Positions 32,586 to 39,571 of a stretch of 40,761 bases of DNA are shown one piece after another. The stretch's first letter is position 1; every line of letters starts with the position of its first letter. The notes beneath the pieces are model-generated. The model saw only the letters and a list, made by a program, of their open reading frames with translations, did no database searches and was not told the origin of the DNA. The position numbers were made by a program, and so were the translations under genes. The stretch is from a virus. Location of the stretch: IMG/VR virus record IMGVR_UViG_3300019124_000016, positions 1 through 40,761 of that record, one strand, 5' to 3'.

Positions 32586-33267
32586 TGGCACCTTGAGACT
32601 GTTCTTCACCGCTACCGCCGAACTCATCGCCCGGCTGGTCTTCGGCCTCGTAGCCGTCCTCTTGACCGAAGCCGTAGCTCGATGCGGAGCGGGCACCTGG
32701 GCCGACCAGTTCAATCACTTGAGCGGCACTGAGGCGCAGCGTGAGGCCTGCCATGCCTTGACCAGCGACGAAGTAGGGGCTGGCCTGGAAGGCAACCTTG
32801 CCGATGGTCCCACCGTAGATCGCGGTGTTATCCGGCAGGGGCTTCTGCTTGGAATCGAACAGGCCGATCTTGTTGTACCGGACCTCTTTGGTCTTCTTGT
32901 CGGTGATCTTGTACTTCGTCTTGAAGTTGAAGATCACGTTGCCGGTGGGCTGCTCTTCACCTTCCTCGCCTGCGTACTCCTCCTCGTAGAACATTTGTTC
33001 CTTGAGGGAGCCCAGCTTCTTGCGGTTGGCGATAGGCAGCTTTGCGAACTCCACTTGGCCTTCCTCAATCGCCTTCTGCCACTCGGGCATCAGCTTGTCG
33101 ATCAGCGGCTGGGCTTCAGCGGCCGGCACGATGAGGCGGGTCTTGAACTCACCGTCAGGCTTCGGGTACTCCTCAGTGCCGAAGTCCGGCTTGGTCAGTG
33201 AGGGGTACTTGAAGACGCCTTTAGGAGAGATGTAGGTGGGGCGCTTGGGTTTCTTCTGGGTTGTCAT
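32563..33267 (-). CDS. Single-stranded DNA-binding protein (T7 gp2.5-like)
   Basis: This 234-aa protein is close to T7 gp2.5 in length (232 aa). It has the OB-fold pattern with PTYISPKGVFKYPSLTKPDFG at the N-terminus, VIFNFKTKYKITDKKTKEV in the middle, and an acidic Gly-rich C-terminal tail ending in Asp-Phe, the hallmark used to recruit polymerase and helicase. The start at 33267 is 4 nt after the 52-aa gene's stop; ribosome site weak, suggesting coupling. Confidence 0.93.
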   Translation of the reverse strand: MTTQKKPKRPTYISPKGVFKYPSLTKPDFGTEEYPKPDGEFKTRLIVPAAEAQPLIDKLMPEWQKAIEEGQVEFAKLPIANRKKLGSLKEQMFYEEEYAGEEGEEQPTGNVIFNFKTKYKITDKKTKEVRYNKIGLFDSKQKPLPDNTAIYGGTIGKVAFQASPYFVAGQGMAGLTLRLSAAQVIELVGPGARSASSYGFGQEDGYEAEDQPGDEFGGSGEEQSQGANDGPQDF

Positions 33268-33271
33268 TGGG

Positions 33272-33430
33272 TCAGGACTTTTGATTGCGATGCGCTGCTT
33301 CCAGGGCGAGGACATCAAAGCCCTGCTCAGTGAGATCGCGGCGGAGGGTGAACGGGAGGCTGTAGCCATTCCTAAGAAGGTCAATGGCCCGGCCTAGCGG
33401 GGATTCGTAGGGGGAGTCTTTGGTGTCCAT
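33272..33430 (-). CDS. Small acidic-basic protein upstream of SSB
   Basis: This 52-aa protein (MDTKDSPYESPLGRAIDLLR...) reads LPFTLRRDLTEQGFDVLALEAAHRN in its C-terminal half, a helical pattern that looks like a real folded small protein. It fills the gap between the promoter-like motif at 33.47 kb and SSB, and its stop is 4 nt before the SSB start. The ribosome site is weak (AGAGA about nine bases upstream). I do not recognise a family. Confidence 0.65.
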   Translation of the reverse strand: MDTKDSPYESPLGRAIDLLRNGYSLPFTLRRDLTEQGFDVLALEAAHRNQKS

Positions 33431-33463
33431 GAAGTGGGTCTCTGTGAGGGGAGGCAGCGCTTG

Positions 33464-33486
33464 CTGTCCTTAGGTGCGTCAATAGA
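33464..33486 (-). promoter_or_regulatory. Phage RNAP promoter-like motif after the RNAP gene
   Basis: The minus strand reads TTGACGCACCTAAGGACA, the best copy of the repeated motif. The predicted start G is at 33469. It sits between the RNA polymerase stop and the next gene, as the T7 class II promoters do, and would drive SSB and the replication genes. Confidence 0.75.
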
Positions 33487-33515
33487 ACTGGCGAGAGTTG
33501 CCAAGTGGGAAGGAA

Positions 33516-36020
33516 TCAGGCAAAGCAAAAGCGCGAGTCAATGACACCCGACAGGTCCAAGTGGCCGGGCTTTGGAAGCTCCGGGAGGTCCCCCACACGC
33601 TCCTCGCTCAACTGCCGCACGATCTCCGCGCGGAACTGCTCAAGGACAGGGACATCGGTGTAAAGCTCAACGAAGGACTCCCGGACGATCCTGAAGAGGT
33701 CTTCAGTCTCAGCCGCAGTGGTCCCAAAGGAGTCGTGGATCATGGCGAATGAGTTGATGCCCGCTTGGTTGGCCCGCACGGTGGTGAGCATCATGTGGGC
33801 GGCATCGCAGCTATGGACGAAGTTCGGGGAGATCCCGTTAGCCTGCTTACGGCTGTCCAGCCTGTCCGTCTTCTCACGCAGGGTCAGGGTGATGCGCCCT
33901 TGGAGGCTGGTGTTGACCCTCCGCTCCTTGGTGTCCCAGTAGGCCTGCATTACGGGGAACCCTACGGGGCTCTGCCAGCGGATCGGAAGACCCTCAGCAG
34001 ACACCATCTGGGCTGCCTTCTGGAGCCACTCCATGGCCTCTACGGACTTCACAAGGGTCTTCGTTACGGCCTCCCAGATGTGCCCTGCCATGAACAGCGA
34101 GGCCTTGTAGCCGTCACCCTCGAAGGGGAACTTACTGCGGTCCACCTCACCATCAGGACCGGCCGCCTTCTTGAATGCTGGGTCGAGGATGTCCTCCATG
34201 AGTTGGTCCTTGAAGCCGTACTGCTTGGAGCCGTAGGCCAGCGTCATGACCGAGCGCTTGCAGGTCTTACGGTCCACACCAAAGGACAACCATTGGCTCG
34301 CCATTACCTGATCCAGGGAAAGCTCGCCATCTGGGGAGGGTCCGGACGCAATTACCCCATTAAGGGACTCGGTGACTTTCCCTGCGACCAATCCATAGAC
34401 ATCCTTGGGCTTCTCTGAGGGGATCAGATTCACCGCAGCCCCGCCAATCTCATCGCGGAGCATGGCGGAGAAATGCTGGAGGCCTGAGCAGCTACCGTCC
34501 AAGGCCACGGCCAGCTTGGAGACAAAGGATTCCCCATGCTCCACATACCCGGCCCACTCAAAGCAGAAGGCCAGGAACTGCCACGGCTTGTCGATCTTCT
34601 GACCGCCAATCTCCGTGTACCAGCCCTTGTTCCCGTGAGGGTCCTTGGCGCAGGCCACGATCTCCTCCTCGTTATCCAATACCCACTGGACCCGCTCCTC
34701 CAGGCTGCACTTGTCATTGCCAGCCACGTTGGCGCCGTGCATAGCCAGCCACTGGGCCCCATATTCCCCCAGAGGTTTCCCATTGGAGAACCTGAGGAGG
34801 GCCTTCATGTGGTCAGGGCCTTGGGGATTGAATGCTGGGACTGCGTAGATGCGGCCACGGAAATCCAGTTGATAGGGAAAATAGATTCGGGGGTATTGAT
34901 TGTAGCGCTGGGCCACGTCCAAGGTGAAAGCCACGGAGATCCGCTTGGAGCGCTCCTCGGTGTTCGCTTGGTACACCTTCGCGGCACGCTTACGCCACTC
35001 CTTACGGGACTCCTCGTTGGTTTCAATATCGAAGGGCTTGGGCGGAATCTCTTGACCCAGCCGGGCAGGCAGGCCAGCGACATCATTCCCACGCTCCCAA
35101 AACTCAGCCAGGACTTCCAGTACCTGGGTATTGATCTGCCATGCGGTCTGCTGGAGGGCATTCACCGCTGCATAGACCACCGGCATGTCGGTATTGACCA
35201 GTTCCTCGTAGTAGCCCTTGGAGGCCAGCTTGACCAGCCTGAGGGGGCGGATATTGGAGGACAGGTAGCCACCGTCATACGGGTTCGTCCAGTTCCTCGG
35301 CTGGACCACCATAGGCTCATATACCGGCCGCAGGGTGGCCGTGAGTTGGTGGTTCTCTTCCATCTGGCGGACCAGTTCCTCGGAGGCCACTAGGAACTTC
35401 TGGGTGTTGTTACGGGATACCTGACGGGTCTCCTGCTCAAACCACCCAAGGGATTCAATGGCGAGGTCAATCATCTTCATGCCCACATGCAGGCAATCGA
35501 CCTCCGGCCACTGGTCAAGCTCAATAACGTCATTGACCCGTCGCATGGCATAGACCCGCTTGTAGTGGTCCGATACCCGCTTCTTGGCGCCCAGCATGAT
35601 GCCGTCATAGGTCCGCCGCTCGGAGTCCCTTACGGCTGCCAGACGGACCTCATCCTCGATTGCCGTACCGATCTCCCTGGCTGCCCTTTGGACCATCACG
35701 GGGCTGCTGATGCGGCCCAGGAGCTTCTTCAGGGTCACGTAGGACAGCATCTGGGGGTCCAGGTCCTTGACGTACTTCCAGGCGATGTTTCGGTTACCCG
35801 CACGGCCCACCTTGCAGGCCTCCATCCAGACCGCGATGGCCTCAGCCATGCGGCCGGTGTAGTGCTTCATCAGGGTCTGGGCAGCCTGGAGTTCGTCCTC
35901 ACGGCCCTTCTGCTTGGCATCAGTGACCTCCTTCATGTAGCGGTCAATGCCCTTCTGGGTCATGGCCTCTTCCAGGCGGATCTGAACGTCGATCAGGGTG
36001 TCTTCGGTGTGGTGGGTCAT
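33516..36020 (-). CDS. Single-subunit phage RNA polymerase (T7 gp1-like)
   Basis: This 834-aa enzyme transcribes the phage middle and late genes from its own promoters. Catalytic residues match T7: D508 in LDGSCSGLQHF (T7 D537), K588 and Y596 in KRSVMTLAYGS (T7 K631/Y639), and D763 in IHDSFG (T7 D812). The C-terminus FCFA replaces T7 FAFA. In the specificity loop R701 and N703 match T7 R746 and N748, while T7 Q758 corresponds to T713. This fits the promoter motif seen in the window. AGG lies seven bases before the ATG. Confidence 0.97.
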   Translation of the reverse strand: MTHHTEDTLIDVQIRLEEAMTQKGIDRYMKEVTDAKQKGREDELQAAQTLMKHYTGRMAEAIAVWMEACKVGRAGNRNIAWKYVKDLDPQMLSYVTLKKLLGRISSPVMVQRAAREIGTAIEDEVRLAAVRDSERRTYDGIMLGAKKRVSDHYKRVYAMRRVNDVIELDQWPEVDCLHVGMKMIDLAIESLGWFEQETRQVSRNNTQKFLVASEELVRQMEENHQLTATLRPVYEPMVVQPRNWTNPYDGGYLSSNIRPLRLVKLASKGYYEELVNTDMPVVYAAVNALQQTAWQINTQVLEVLAEFWERGNDVAGLPARLGQEIPPKPFDIETNEESRKEWRKRAAKVYQANTEERSKRISVAFTLDVAQRYNQYPRIYFPYQLDFRGRIYAVPAFNPQGPDHMKALLRFSNGKPLGEYGAQWLAMHGANVAGNDKCSLEERVQWVLDNEEEIVACAKDPHGNKGWYTEIGGQKIDKPWQFLAFCFEWAGYVEHGESFVSKLAVALDGSCSGLQHFSAMLRDEIGGAAVNLIPSEKPKDVYGLVAGKVTESLNGVIASGPSPDGELSLDQVMASQWLSFGVDRKTCKRSVMTLAYGSKQYGFKDQLMEDILDPAFKKAAGPDGEVDRSKFPFEGDGYKASLFMAGHIWEAVTKTLVKSVEAMEWLQKAAQMVSAEGLPIRWQSPVGFPVMQAYWDTKERRVNTSLQGRITLTLREKTDRLDSRKQANGISPNFVHSCDAAHMMLTTVRANQAGINSFAMIHDSFGTTAAETEDLFRIVRESFVELYTDVPVLEQFRAEIVRQLSEERVGDLPELPKPGHLDLSGVIDSRFCFA

Positions 36021-36076
36021 GTGGTTACCTGCTGGGGATAGTTGTCAGGTGGGAAGAATAAGGACGCAATGAGGGC

Positions 36077-36592
36077 CTAGGGGGCAATCTTCTTCAGGCC
36101 CATTTCGACCATCCAAAGGGCCGTCTTCCGGAGTTCCGGGTTGGCCCGCTCCATGGCGATCAGCAGGGCCTGCTTCTCTGCGAGGTAGGTCCGGGCGAAC
36201 TTCGGGTCATGCTCAACGATGCTTGATGTGTTGTCGATCAGGTCGGCCACCTTGATGGTCTGGGCTGACGCGGGCGACTCCTTCAGGCGCTCTAGGGCAG
36301 CAGCCTTTCGGGTGGCTCGGTTCCCGGTGATGCTGGCGTCGTCGGTTAGGCAGGCCACCAGCTTGGCAACCTGAGGACCGAACTCATACCGGACCATCTC
36401 GATGGGGACTCCGGTGTCTTCCACCACATCATGCAGGAGGGCAGCCGCAACCATCTCTTCGGTCCCATGGACCCTCCGGACGGTCTCAGCCACAGCGACC
36501 GGGTGTGTGATGTAGGGGGCGCCTGTGTACTTCCGCTGCTGGGCTCCATGGGCCTTGGCAGCAAACACTAGGGCCTGGGTATAGAGGTTCAT
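36077..36592 (-). CDS. SpoT/MESH1-like HD-domain hydrolase
   Basis: This 171-aa protein is a stand-alone HD hydrolase of the RelA/SpoT type: YTGAPYITHPVAVAE (H30), ALLHDVVEDTG (H54, D55, E58, D59) and a later IKVADLIDNTSS. The layout matches small alarmone hydrolases such as MESH1. It lacks a synthetase domain, so it probably degrades (p)ppGpp or a related nucleotide. AAGGA is six bases before the ATG. It is the first gene downstream of the promoter-like motif at 36.70 kb and precedes the RNA polymerase, an early position. Confidence 0.85.
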   Translation of the reverse strand: MNLYTQALVFAAKAHGAQQRKYTGAPYITHPVAVAETVRRVHGTEEMVAAALLHDVVEDTGVPIEMVRYEFGPQVAKLVACLTDDASITGNRATRKAAALERLKESPASAQTIKVADLIDNTSSIVEHDPKFARTYLAEKQALLIAMERANPELRKTALWMVEMGLKKIAP

Positions 36593-36609
36593 AGGGTGTC
36601 CTTTGGATG

Positions 36610-36697
36610 GTCTCTAGAGACTCTATCGGTAGGTCTCTTTACTTGATCTCTATAAGAAGGTTCCTTTGGAGTGGTTCCTTAAGAGTTCTCTTTAAGG
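36610..36697 (-). other. Leader with hairpins before the HD hydrolase
   Basis: The minus strand has a CCTTAAAGAG/CTCTTAAGG hairpin (36677-36697) just after the promoter-like start, and a 12-bp perfect palindrome GTCTCTAGAGAC at 36610-36621. Both lie in the roughly 110-nt leader. They could be RNase III processing sites or transcript stabilisers, as in T7 early RNA. No run of T follows either one. Confidence 0.4.
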
Positions 36698-36698
36698 G

Positions 36699-36721
36699 GT
36701 CTCCTTAGGTGCGTCTTTCAA
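36699..36721 (-). promoter_or_regulatory. Phage RNAP promoter-like motif before HD hydrolase and RNAP
   Basis: The minus strand reads GAAAGACGCACCTAAGGAGA. The predicted start G is at 36704. The core GACGCACCTAAGG is identical to the copy at 33.47 kb. It would let the RNA polymerase raise its own expression. Confidence 0.7.
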
Positions 36722-36735
36722 GCTTGGTCAGGGAA

Positions 36736-37081
36736 GTGCCACTTCAGATGGCACGATTTCTACTGAGGATGGGATGGTCGTAAACGTAGGAGCGTTGCCT
36801 ATCGGCAAGCTAAAGGCACCCTTAAGGGCTTCGGCAGAGGAGAGGGCGGGAAGTGTGGATTCGTACCGGGTGGCGATACTTGCCAAAGCGGTAGATTTAG
36901 AGGAATAGAAAAGCGGGGATTTTGAGTCTCTTCCTTGCCAATGTGGCACGGTTGGAGAGCCCAAAAGCCCCGCTAAGTTGTTGATTCTGCGTAGTCACAT
37001 AAGAGAGTCAGGAAGCACGCTTGCCAACTGGTGACAGTCGTTGCCACTGGCACATGGCACGGTGGCACAGCTATGTGGCAC
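36736..37081. other. attP: attP-like region with arm-type repeats and tRNA-derived core
   Basis: No gene is convincing here. Seven TGGCAC boxes (either strand) occur at 36736-36741 and 36749-36754 (inverted pair), 36944-36949, 37048-37053, 37055-37060, 37063-37068 and 37076-37081. Between the two groups, 36917-36928 (GGATTTTGAGTC) is identical to the anticodon loop of the tRNA-Leu(CAA) at 37130-37141. Core plus flanking arm repeats is the layout of attachment sites used by tyrosine integrases, and the integrase gene lies nearby. The exact crossover is inferred. Confidence 0.7.
36917..36928. repeat. Candidate attP core: 12-bp copy of tRNA-Leu anticodon loop
   Basis: GGATTTTGAGTC repeats the tRNA-Leu(CAA) sequence at 37130-37141, which spans the anticodon loop and part of its stem. 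It lies in the middle of the TGGCAC arm-type boxes. Integration at the anticodon loop is common for tyrosine integrases. Confidence 0.6.
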
Positions 37082-37084
37082 TAG

Positions 37085-37171
37085 TGGTGCCTCGGGTCGG
37101 ACTCGAACCGACACCCCCTCGCGGGGACTGGATTTTGAGTCCAGCGTGGCTACCGATTACACCACCGAGGC
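37085..37171 (-). tRNA. tRNA-Leu(CAA)
   Basis: The minus strand folds as a full class II tRNA: acceptor GCCTCGG/CCGAGGC, discriminator A and an encoded CCA end. The anticodon stem is CTGGA/TCCAG with loop CTCAAAA (anticodon CAA). The variable arm is CCCC-GCGA-GGGG and the T arm TCGG-TTCGAGT-CCGA. It decodes UUG. It looks intact and functional. It lies between the integrase module and the attP-like region, beside four TGGCAC boxes. Confidence 0.95.
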
Positions 37172-37360
37172 AGGCCCGCTCTGGCCCTGTTGGGCGCCAT
37201 TATGCATGCCTTGAGGAGGCAGCCTACGGAGCGCGTAGAAGTGCTTGAGGGAGTAGTCCACCCAGGCAGCCCGAGCGGTGGCGCCCCGGCCGGTGATGGG
37301 CCAGTTGGTGACCCGCCACTCGCCGTGGTGCATCCAGAAGAGGGGCTTACGCGGGGACAC
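37157..37360 (-). CDS. Small hypothetical protein overlapping the tRNA 5' end
   Basis: This 67-aa frame starts at GTG and reads PLFWMHHGEWRVTNWPI, then ARAAWVDYSLKHFYALRRLP, which looks like real phage protein sequence. It overlaps the upstream gene by 14 nt, but its last codons run 15 nt into the tRNA and no good ribosome site is seen. It may be real with a C-terminus shaped by tRNA capture, or spurious. Confidence 0.45.
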   Translation of the reverse strand: MSPRKPLFWMHHGEWRVTNWPITGRGATARAAWVDYSLKHFYALRRLPPQGMHNGAQQGQSGPASVV

Positions 37361-37547
37361 GGGGACGGCGGAGGTTAAGTTGTACGTTGGTAAGCTGGTG
37401 GTCCCACGAGTGGTAGGCCTGCTTGGGCGTGGAGCCGACCCCGAGGGCCGCCGGAACTGCGCTGATGCACACCCATACAGACCTCCCGATTGCGGGATGC
37501 CACATGAACCTCAAGCGGGGCTTCAAAGGCACCATAGGGGGTCTCAT
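37347..37547 (-). CDS. Small hypothetical protein downstream of integrase
   Basis: This 66-aa protein contains FMWHPAIGRSVWVCI and LGVGSTPKQAYHSWDHQL, a pattern often seen in small phage proteins of proteobacteria. It overlaps the integrase stop by ATGA, so it is translationally coupled. It could be a recombination accessory such as an excisionase, but there is no clear winged-helix signature. Confidence 0.65.
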   Translation of the reverse strand: MRPPMVPLKPRLRFMWHPAIGRSVWVCISAVPAALGVGSTPKQAYHSWDHQLTNVQLNLRRPRVPA

Positions 37548-38581
37548 ACTTCCTCCAATTCGACGCTACGGGCTTCCAGGCGCTTCACCGCGTCACGCAT
37601 AGCACCTGGGACCAAGTGGGCATACCGCATGGTCGTCTGGATCACCTTGTGGCCCATCCAGGCCTGGACTACCGGCAAGGGAACCCCAGCGGCCACCAAG
37701 CGAGTGGCACAGGTGTGCCTCAAGACGTGGACGATGAAGCCAGGGTCATCTTCCTTCTTCAGGATCGCCCTGAGGTCATCCCACTGCTTCCTGAGGGTGC
37801 TATTGGTCAGCGTCGGGAAGACCTTCGCGGAGCCATCCTTGCGGCGCTTCTCAAAGATCGCCTTGACCCTCTCTGTTGCTGGGACCGAACGAGCATCCCC
37901 GTTCTTGGTTTCCCCGGCGTGGGCCATAACATGACCCTTCATGTAGTCCCTGAAGGGGTCCAATCGCAATAGCTCGGTACGGCGAAACCCCGTGTCGATA
38001 CCCACAATAATGAAATCGTGAAGCTCATGGAGACCCATGTGGGCGGTCATCTTGAGCATCTGGGTTTCTTCGGCATCGGAGTACCAGCGAATACGATGCT
38101 GCGATTCCTTGTACCGCTTGGTCCGGGGCAGATGCTCCAGTCCACCAAACTCATGGGCCCTCTTGAGAATCACATTGAGGGCTGAGAGCTTCTTATTGCA
38201 GGTGGACCCACTATTCTCGTGTTCGTCCTGAAGCTCCTCCATCCACTCCACTATCCGGTTGGCAGTAATTGCCGATGTGGGAGTATCTGGACCAAAAAAA
38301 GCCAATAGCTGTCTTGCATTAACCAGCACCTTACGCTCCCCAGGGGTGCCCTTCCAGATGTGCTTATAGGTCTGGTCAAAGGCTTCCTGAAGGGTCCAGC
38401 AAGGGGCAGCCGCAGGGGTATTGGCCTGGGCCACTTCAGAGGCCTTTACAGCCCCTCTACGGGCTTCCTCTTCCTGTTCCCAGGCCGAGGCCTCCGCTTC
38501 AGTATTGAAGGTCTTGCGAACGCGATTAGCTCCAGCCCCGACAGAGGCCATGAACTTGTTGCCCTTCGGATATACCGCCAC
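37544..38581 (-). CDS. int: Tyrosine-family integrase
   Basis: This 345-aa recombinase has an N-terminal arm-binding-type domain, a core-binding helical domain (LQEAFDQTYKHIWKG to LGGLEHLP, about 63-152) and a catalytic domain with TGFRRTELL (R200), HVLRHTCATRL (H285, R288), WMGHK (H311) and the nucleophile Y320 in TTMRYAHL. It would insert the phage at a host tRNA-Leu. GTG start with GGGGG six bases upstream; the MarR-like gene ends just before it. Integrases are rare in classic lytic T7 relatives but known in temperate ones. Confidence 0.95.
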   Translation of the reverse strand: MAVYPKGNKFMASVGAGANRVRKTFNTEAEASAWEQEEEARRGAVKASEVAQANTPAAAPCWTLQEAFDQTYKHIWKGTPGERKVLVNARQLLAFFGPDTPTSAITANRIVEWMEELQDEHENSGSTCNKKLSALNVILKRAHEFGGLEHLPRTKRYKESQHRIRWYSDAEETQMLKMTAHMGLHELHDFIIVGIDTGFRRTELLRLDPFRDYMKGHVMAHAGETKNGDARSVPATERVKAIFEKRRKDGSAKVFPTLTNSTLRKQWDDLRAILKKEDDPGFIVHVLRHTCATRLVAAGVPLPVVQAWMGHKVIQTTMRYAHLVPGAMRDAVKRLEARSVELEEV

Positions 38582-38583
38582 GA

Positions 38584-38955
38584 TTAACCCCCGTTGAGAG
38601 TGCTACGAATCTGGTTGACGATACGGCGACCCTTTGAAGTGGTCCGCAGGACTTTCCTACGGCGCTCCATTGGGTCCACTTGGTCGCTCACTAGCTCATG
38701 CCCGGGGCGACGGTGGCGGTCCATCTCGCCCAGTGCTTGGACATACCGACTGGCCGAGGAGAGGGCAAAGTCACCGAGCTTTGACAGTTCGGTAATCGAG
38801 ATGCCGCTCTCCTTGGTTTCACCGTTGGCGATCATGAGGAAACTGACCGCCTCACCCATAGGCATATCAGGATCGATGGTCCTGAAGATTTCCAGAATCT
38901 GGAGTGCCTTGCTCAGTGCGAGCTTGGTGTCCGGCGTCGTGTCCAGCGTACCCAT
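38584..38955 (-). CDS. MarR-like winged-helix regulator
   Basis: This 123-aa protein has a leading helix, then MGEAVSFLMIANGE, a winged-helix core (GISITELSKLGDFALSSASRYVQALGEMD) and a wing followed by MERRRKVLRTTSKGRRIVNQI, the MarR layout. It immediately precedes the integrase in the same operon, so it may control lysogeny or excision. The ribosome site (TTGGATAAACGA) is weak. DNA target unknown; a palindrome at 39170-39186 is a candidate. Confidence 0.82.
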   Translation of the reverse strand: MGTLDTTPDTKLALSKALQILEIFRTIDPDMPMGEAVSFLMIANGETKESGISITELSKLGDFALSSASRYVQALGEMDRHRRPGHELVSDQVDPMERRRKVLRTTSKGRRIVNQIRSTLNGG

Positions 38956-39112
38956 TTCGTTTATCCAATTTGAGTTTTGAAATTACTACGTGAAGGCGGA
39001 AGACCCACCATTCACTGTCCCGCTCGTTGTGTTTTATATACTCGAAACCTGCCTCCTCTCTAGGCACGATCTCGAAGAAAACCTCTCGGTTGAATGCGCG
39101 AAAGTCTGACAT
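38867..39112 (-). CDS. Uncertain small protein before the MarR-like gene
   Basis: This 81-aa frame begins SDFRAFNREVFFEIVPREEA and continues with SEWWVFRLHVVISKLKLDKR, which looks protein-like, but the last 30 codons overlap the MarR-like gene by 89 nt and read poorly. No good ribosome site precedes the ATG. An out-of-frame 24-codon frame at 39060-39134 with AGGAG upstream overlaps it and could act as a leader. Treated as tentative. Confidence 0.4.
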   Translation of the reverse strand: MSDFRAFNREVFFEIVPREEAGFEYIKHNERDSEWWVFRLHVVISKLKLDKRNGYAGHDAGHQARTEQGTPDSGNLQDHRS

Positions 39113-39421
39113 CTTGGCTGTGTGTGTTAGTCATTGTTGCAAAGCTCCTGTTGTGTTGAGTAGACAAGTCAAGTGTGACATACTTGGCAACCATTTCACA
39201 ACGGCAAGCATTCCTGCGATCTAGGGGGGTCCCACCATCAAGCGGTCCCCTGGTCCAGTTCACAGGCAATGTCTTCGGGCCCCCATAGCTTGCGTTAAGG
39301 GGCTATCTACACGCTCTCCCGGTCGCCGTGCAAAAGCGCACGAAGGGCCCTCCCTCGGGCTCGGTCTTGGACTCAGCGCACTCCGAGGGCCTCCCAGTGA
39401 TTGGAAGGCCTACGGACTGAA
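39113..39421. other. Gene-poor early spacer with hairpins and one palindrome
   Basis: No convincing gene is seen in these 309 bases. It holds an 8-bp GC-rich hairpin at 39388-39410 (GGCCTCCC/GGAAGGCC with one G-U), small GAGGGC-rich inverted repeats near 39345-39360, and the palindrome at 39170-39186. A host sigma70 promoter for the lysogeny module is expected here, but none stands out; the best -35 match on the minus strand (TTGACT at 39172-39167) lacks a -10 partner. Confidence 0.5.
39170..39186. promoter_or_regulatory. Operator-like palindrome
   Basis: CAAGTGTGACATACTTG is symmetric at 14 of 17 positions (CAAGT-n-TG-n-CA-n-ACTTG). It lies about 60 bases upstream of the first tentative frame of the lysogeny module and overlaps a TTGACT -35-like hexamer. 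It could bind the MarR-like protein or another repressor. Confidence 0.35.
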
Positions 39422-39571
39422 CTAGTTGGGAGAATAGAGCAACCGCAGTAGGTTAAATCTCGCTTGCAGGTACGCTTGCCGACCATCGGGTTTATGGAGC
39501 GACAAGCGGGCAATTTGGTAGCGTATTCGCGCCACCCTCAGGGCATGCAGCCGGTGTTCCCTTAGGGTCAT
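39422..39571 (-). CDS. Small basic early protein
   Basis: This 49-aa protein (MTLREHRLHALRVARIRYQI...) is strongly basic (Arg-rich) and ends in LLRLLYSPN. Its ATG overlaps the preceding stop as ATGA, with GGAG eight bases upstream. It extends the row of coupled early genes to four. Basic early proteins of this size in T7-like phages often bind nucleic acid or host targets, but function here is unknown. Confidence 0.68.
   Translation of the reverse strand: MTLREHRLHALRVARIRYQIARLSLHKPDGRQAYLQARFNLLRLLYSPN

Noticed and set aside
34536-35393. 285-codon plus-strand frame
   Set aside because: Antisense shadow of the RNA polymerase gene.
36728-36964. 78-codon minus-strand frame in the attP-like region
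   Set aside because: It contains the TGGCAC boxes and the tRNA-derived core, lacks a ribosome site, and has a Ser/Thr/Pro-rich sequence without protein-like pattern.
39156-39184. Plus-strand sigma70-like promoter (TTGAGT, 17 nt, CATACT)
   Set aside because: Four of six matches in each box, and no plausible plus-strand gene downstream.
39060-39269. 69-codon minus-strand frame in the early spacer
   Set aside because: Most of it lies in the structured spacer and has low protein character; only its last 24 codons, with AGGAG upstream, might act as a leader.
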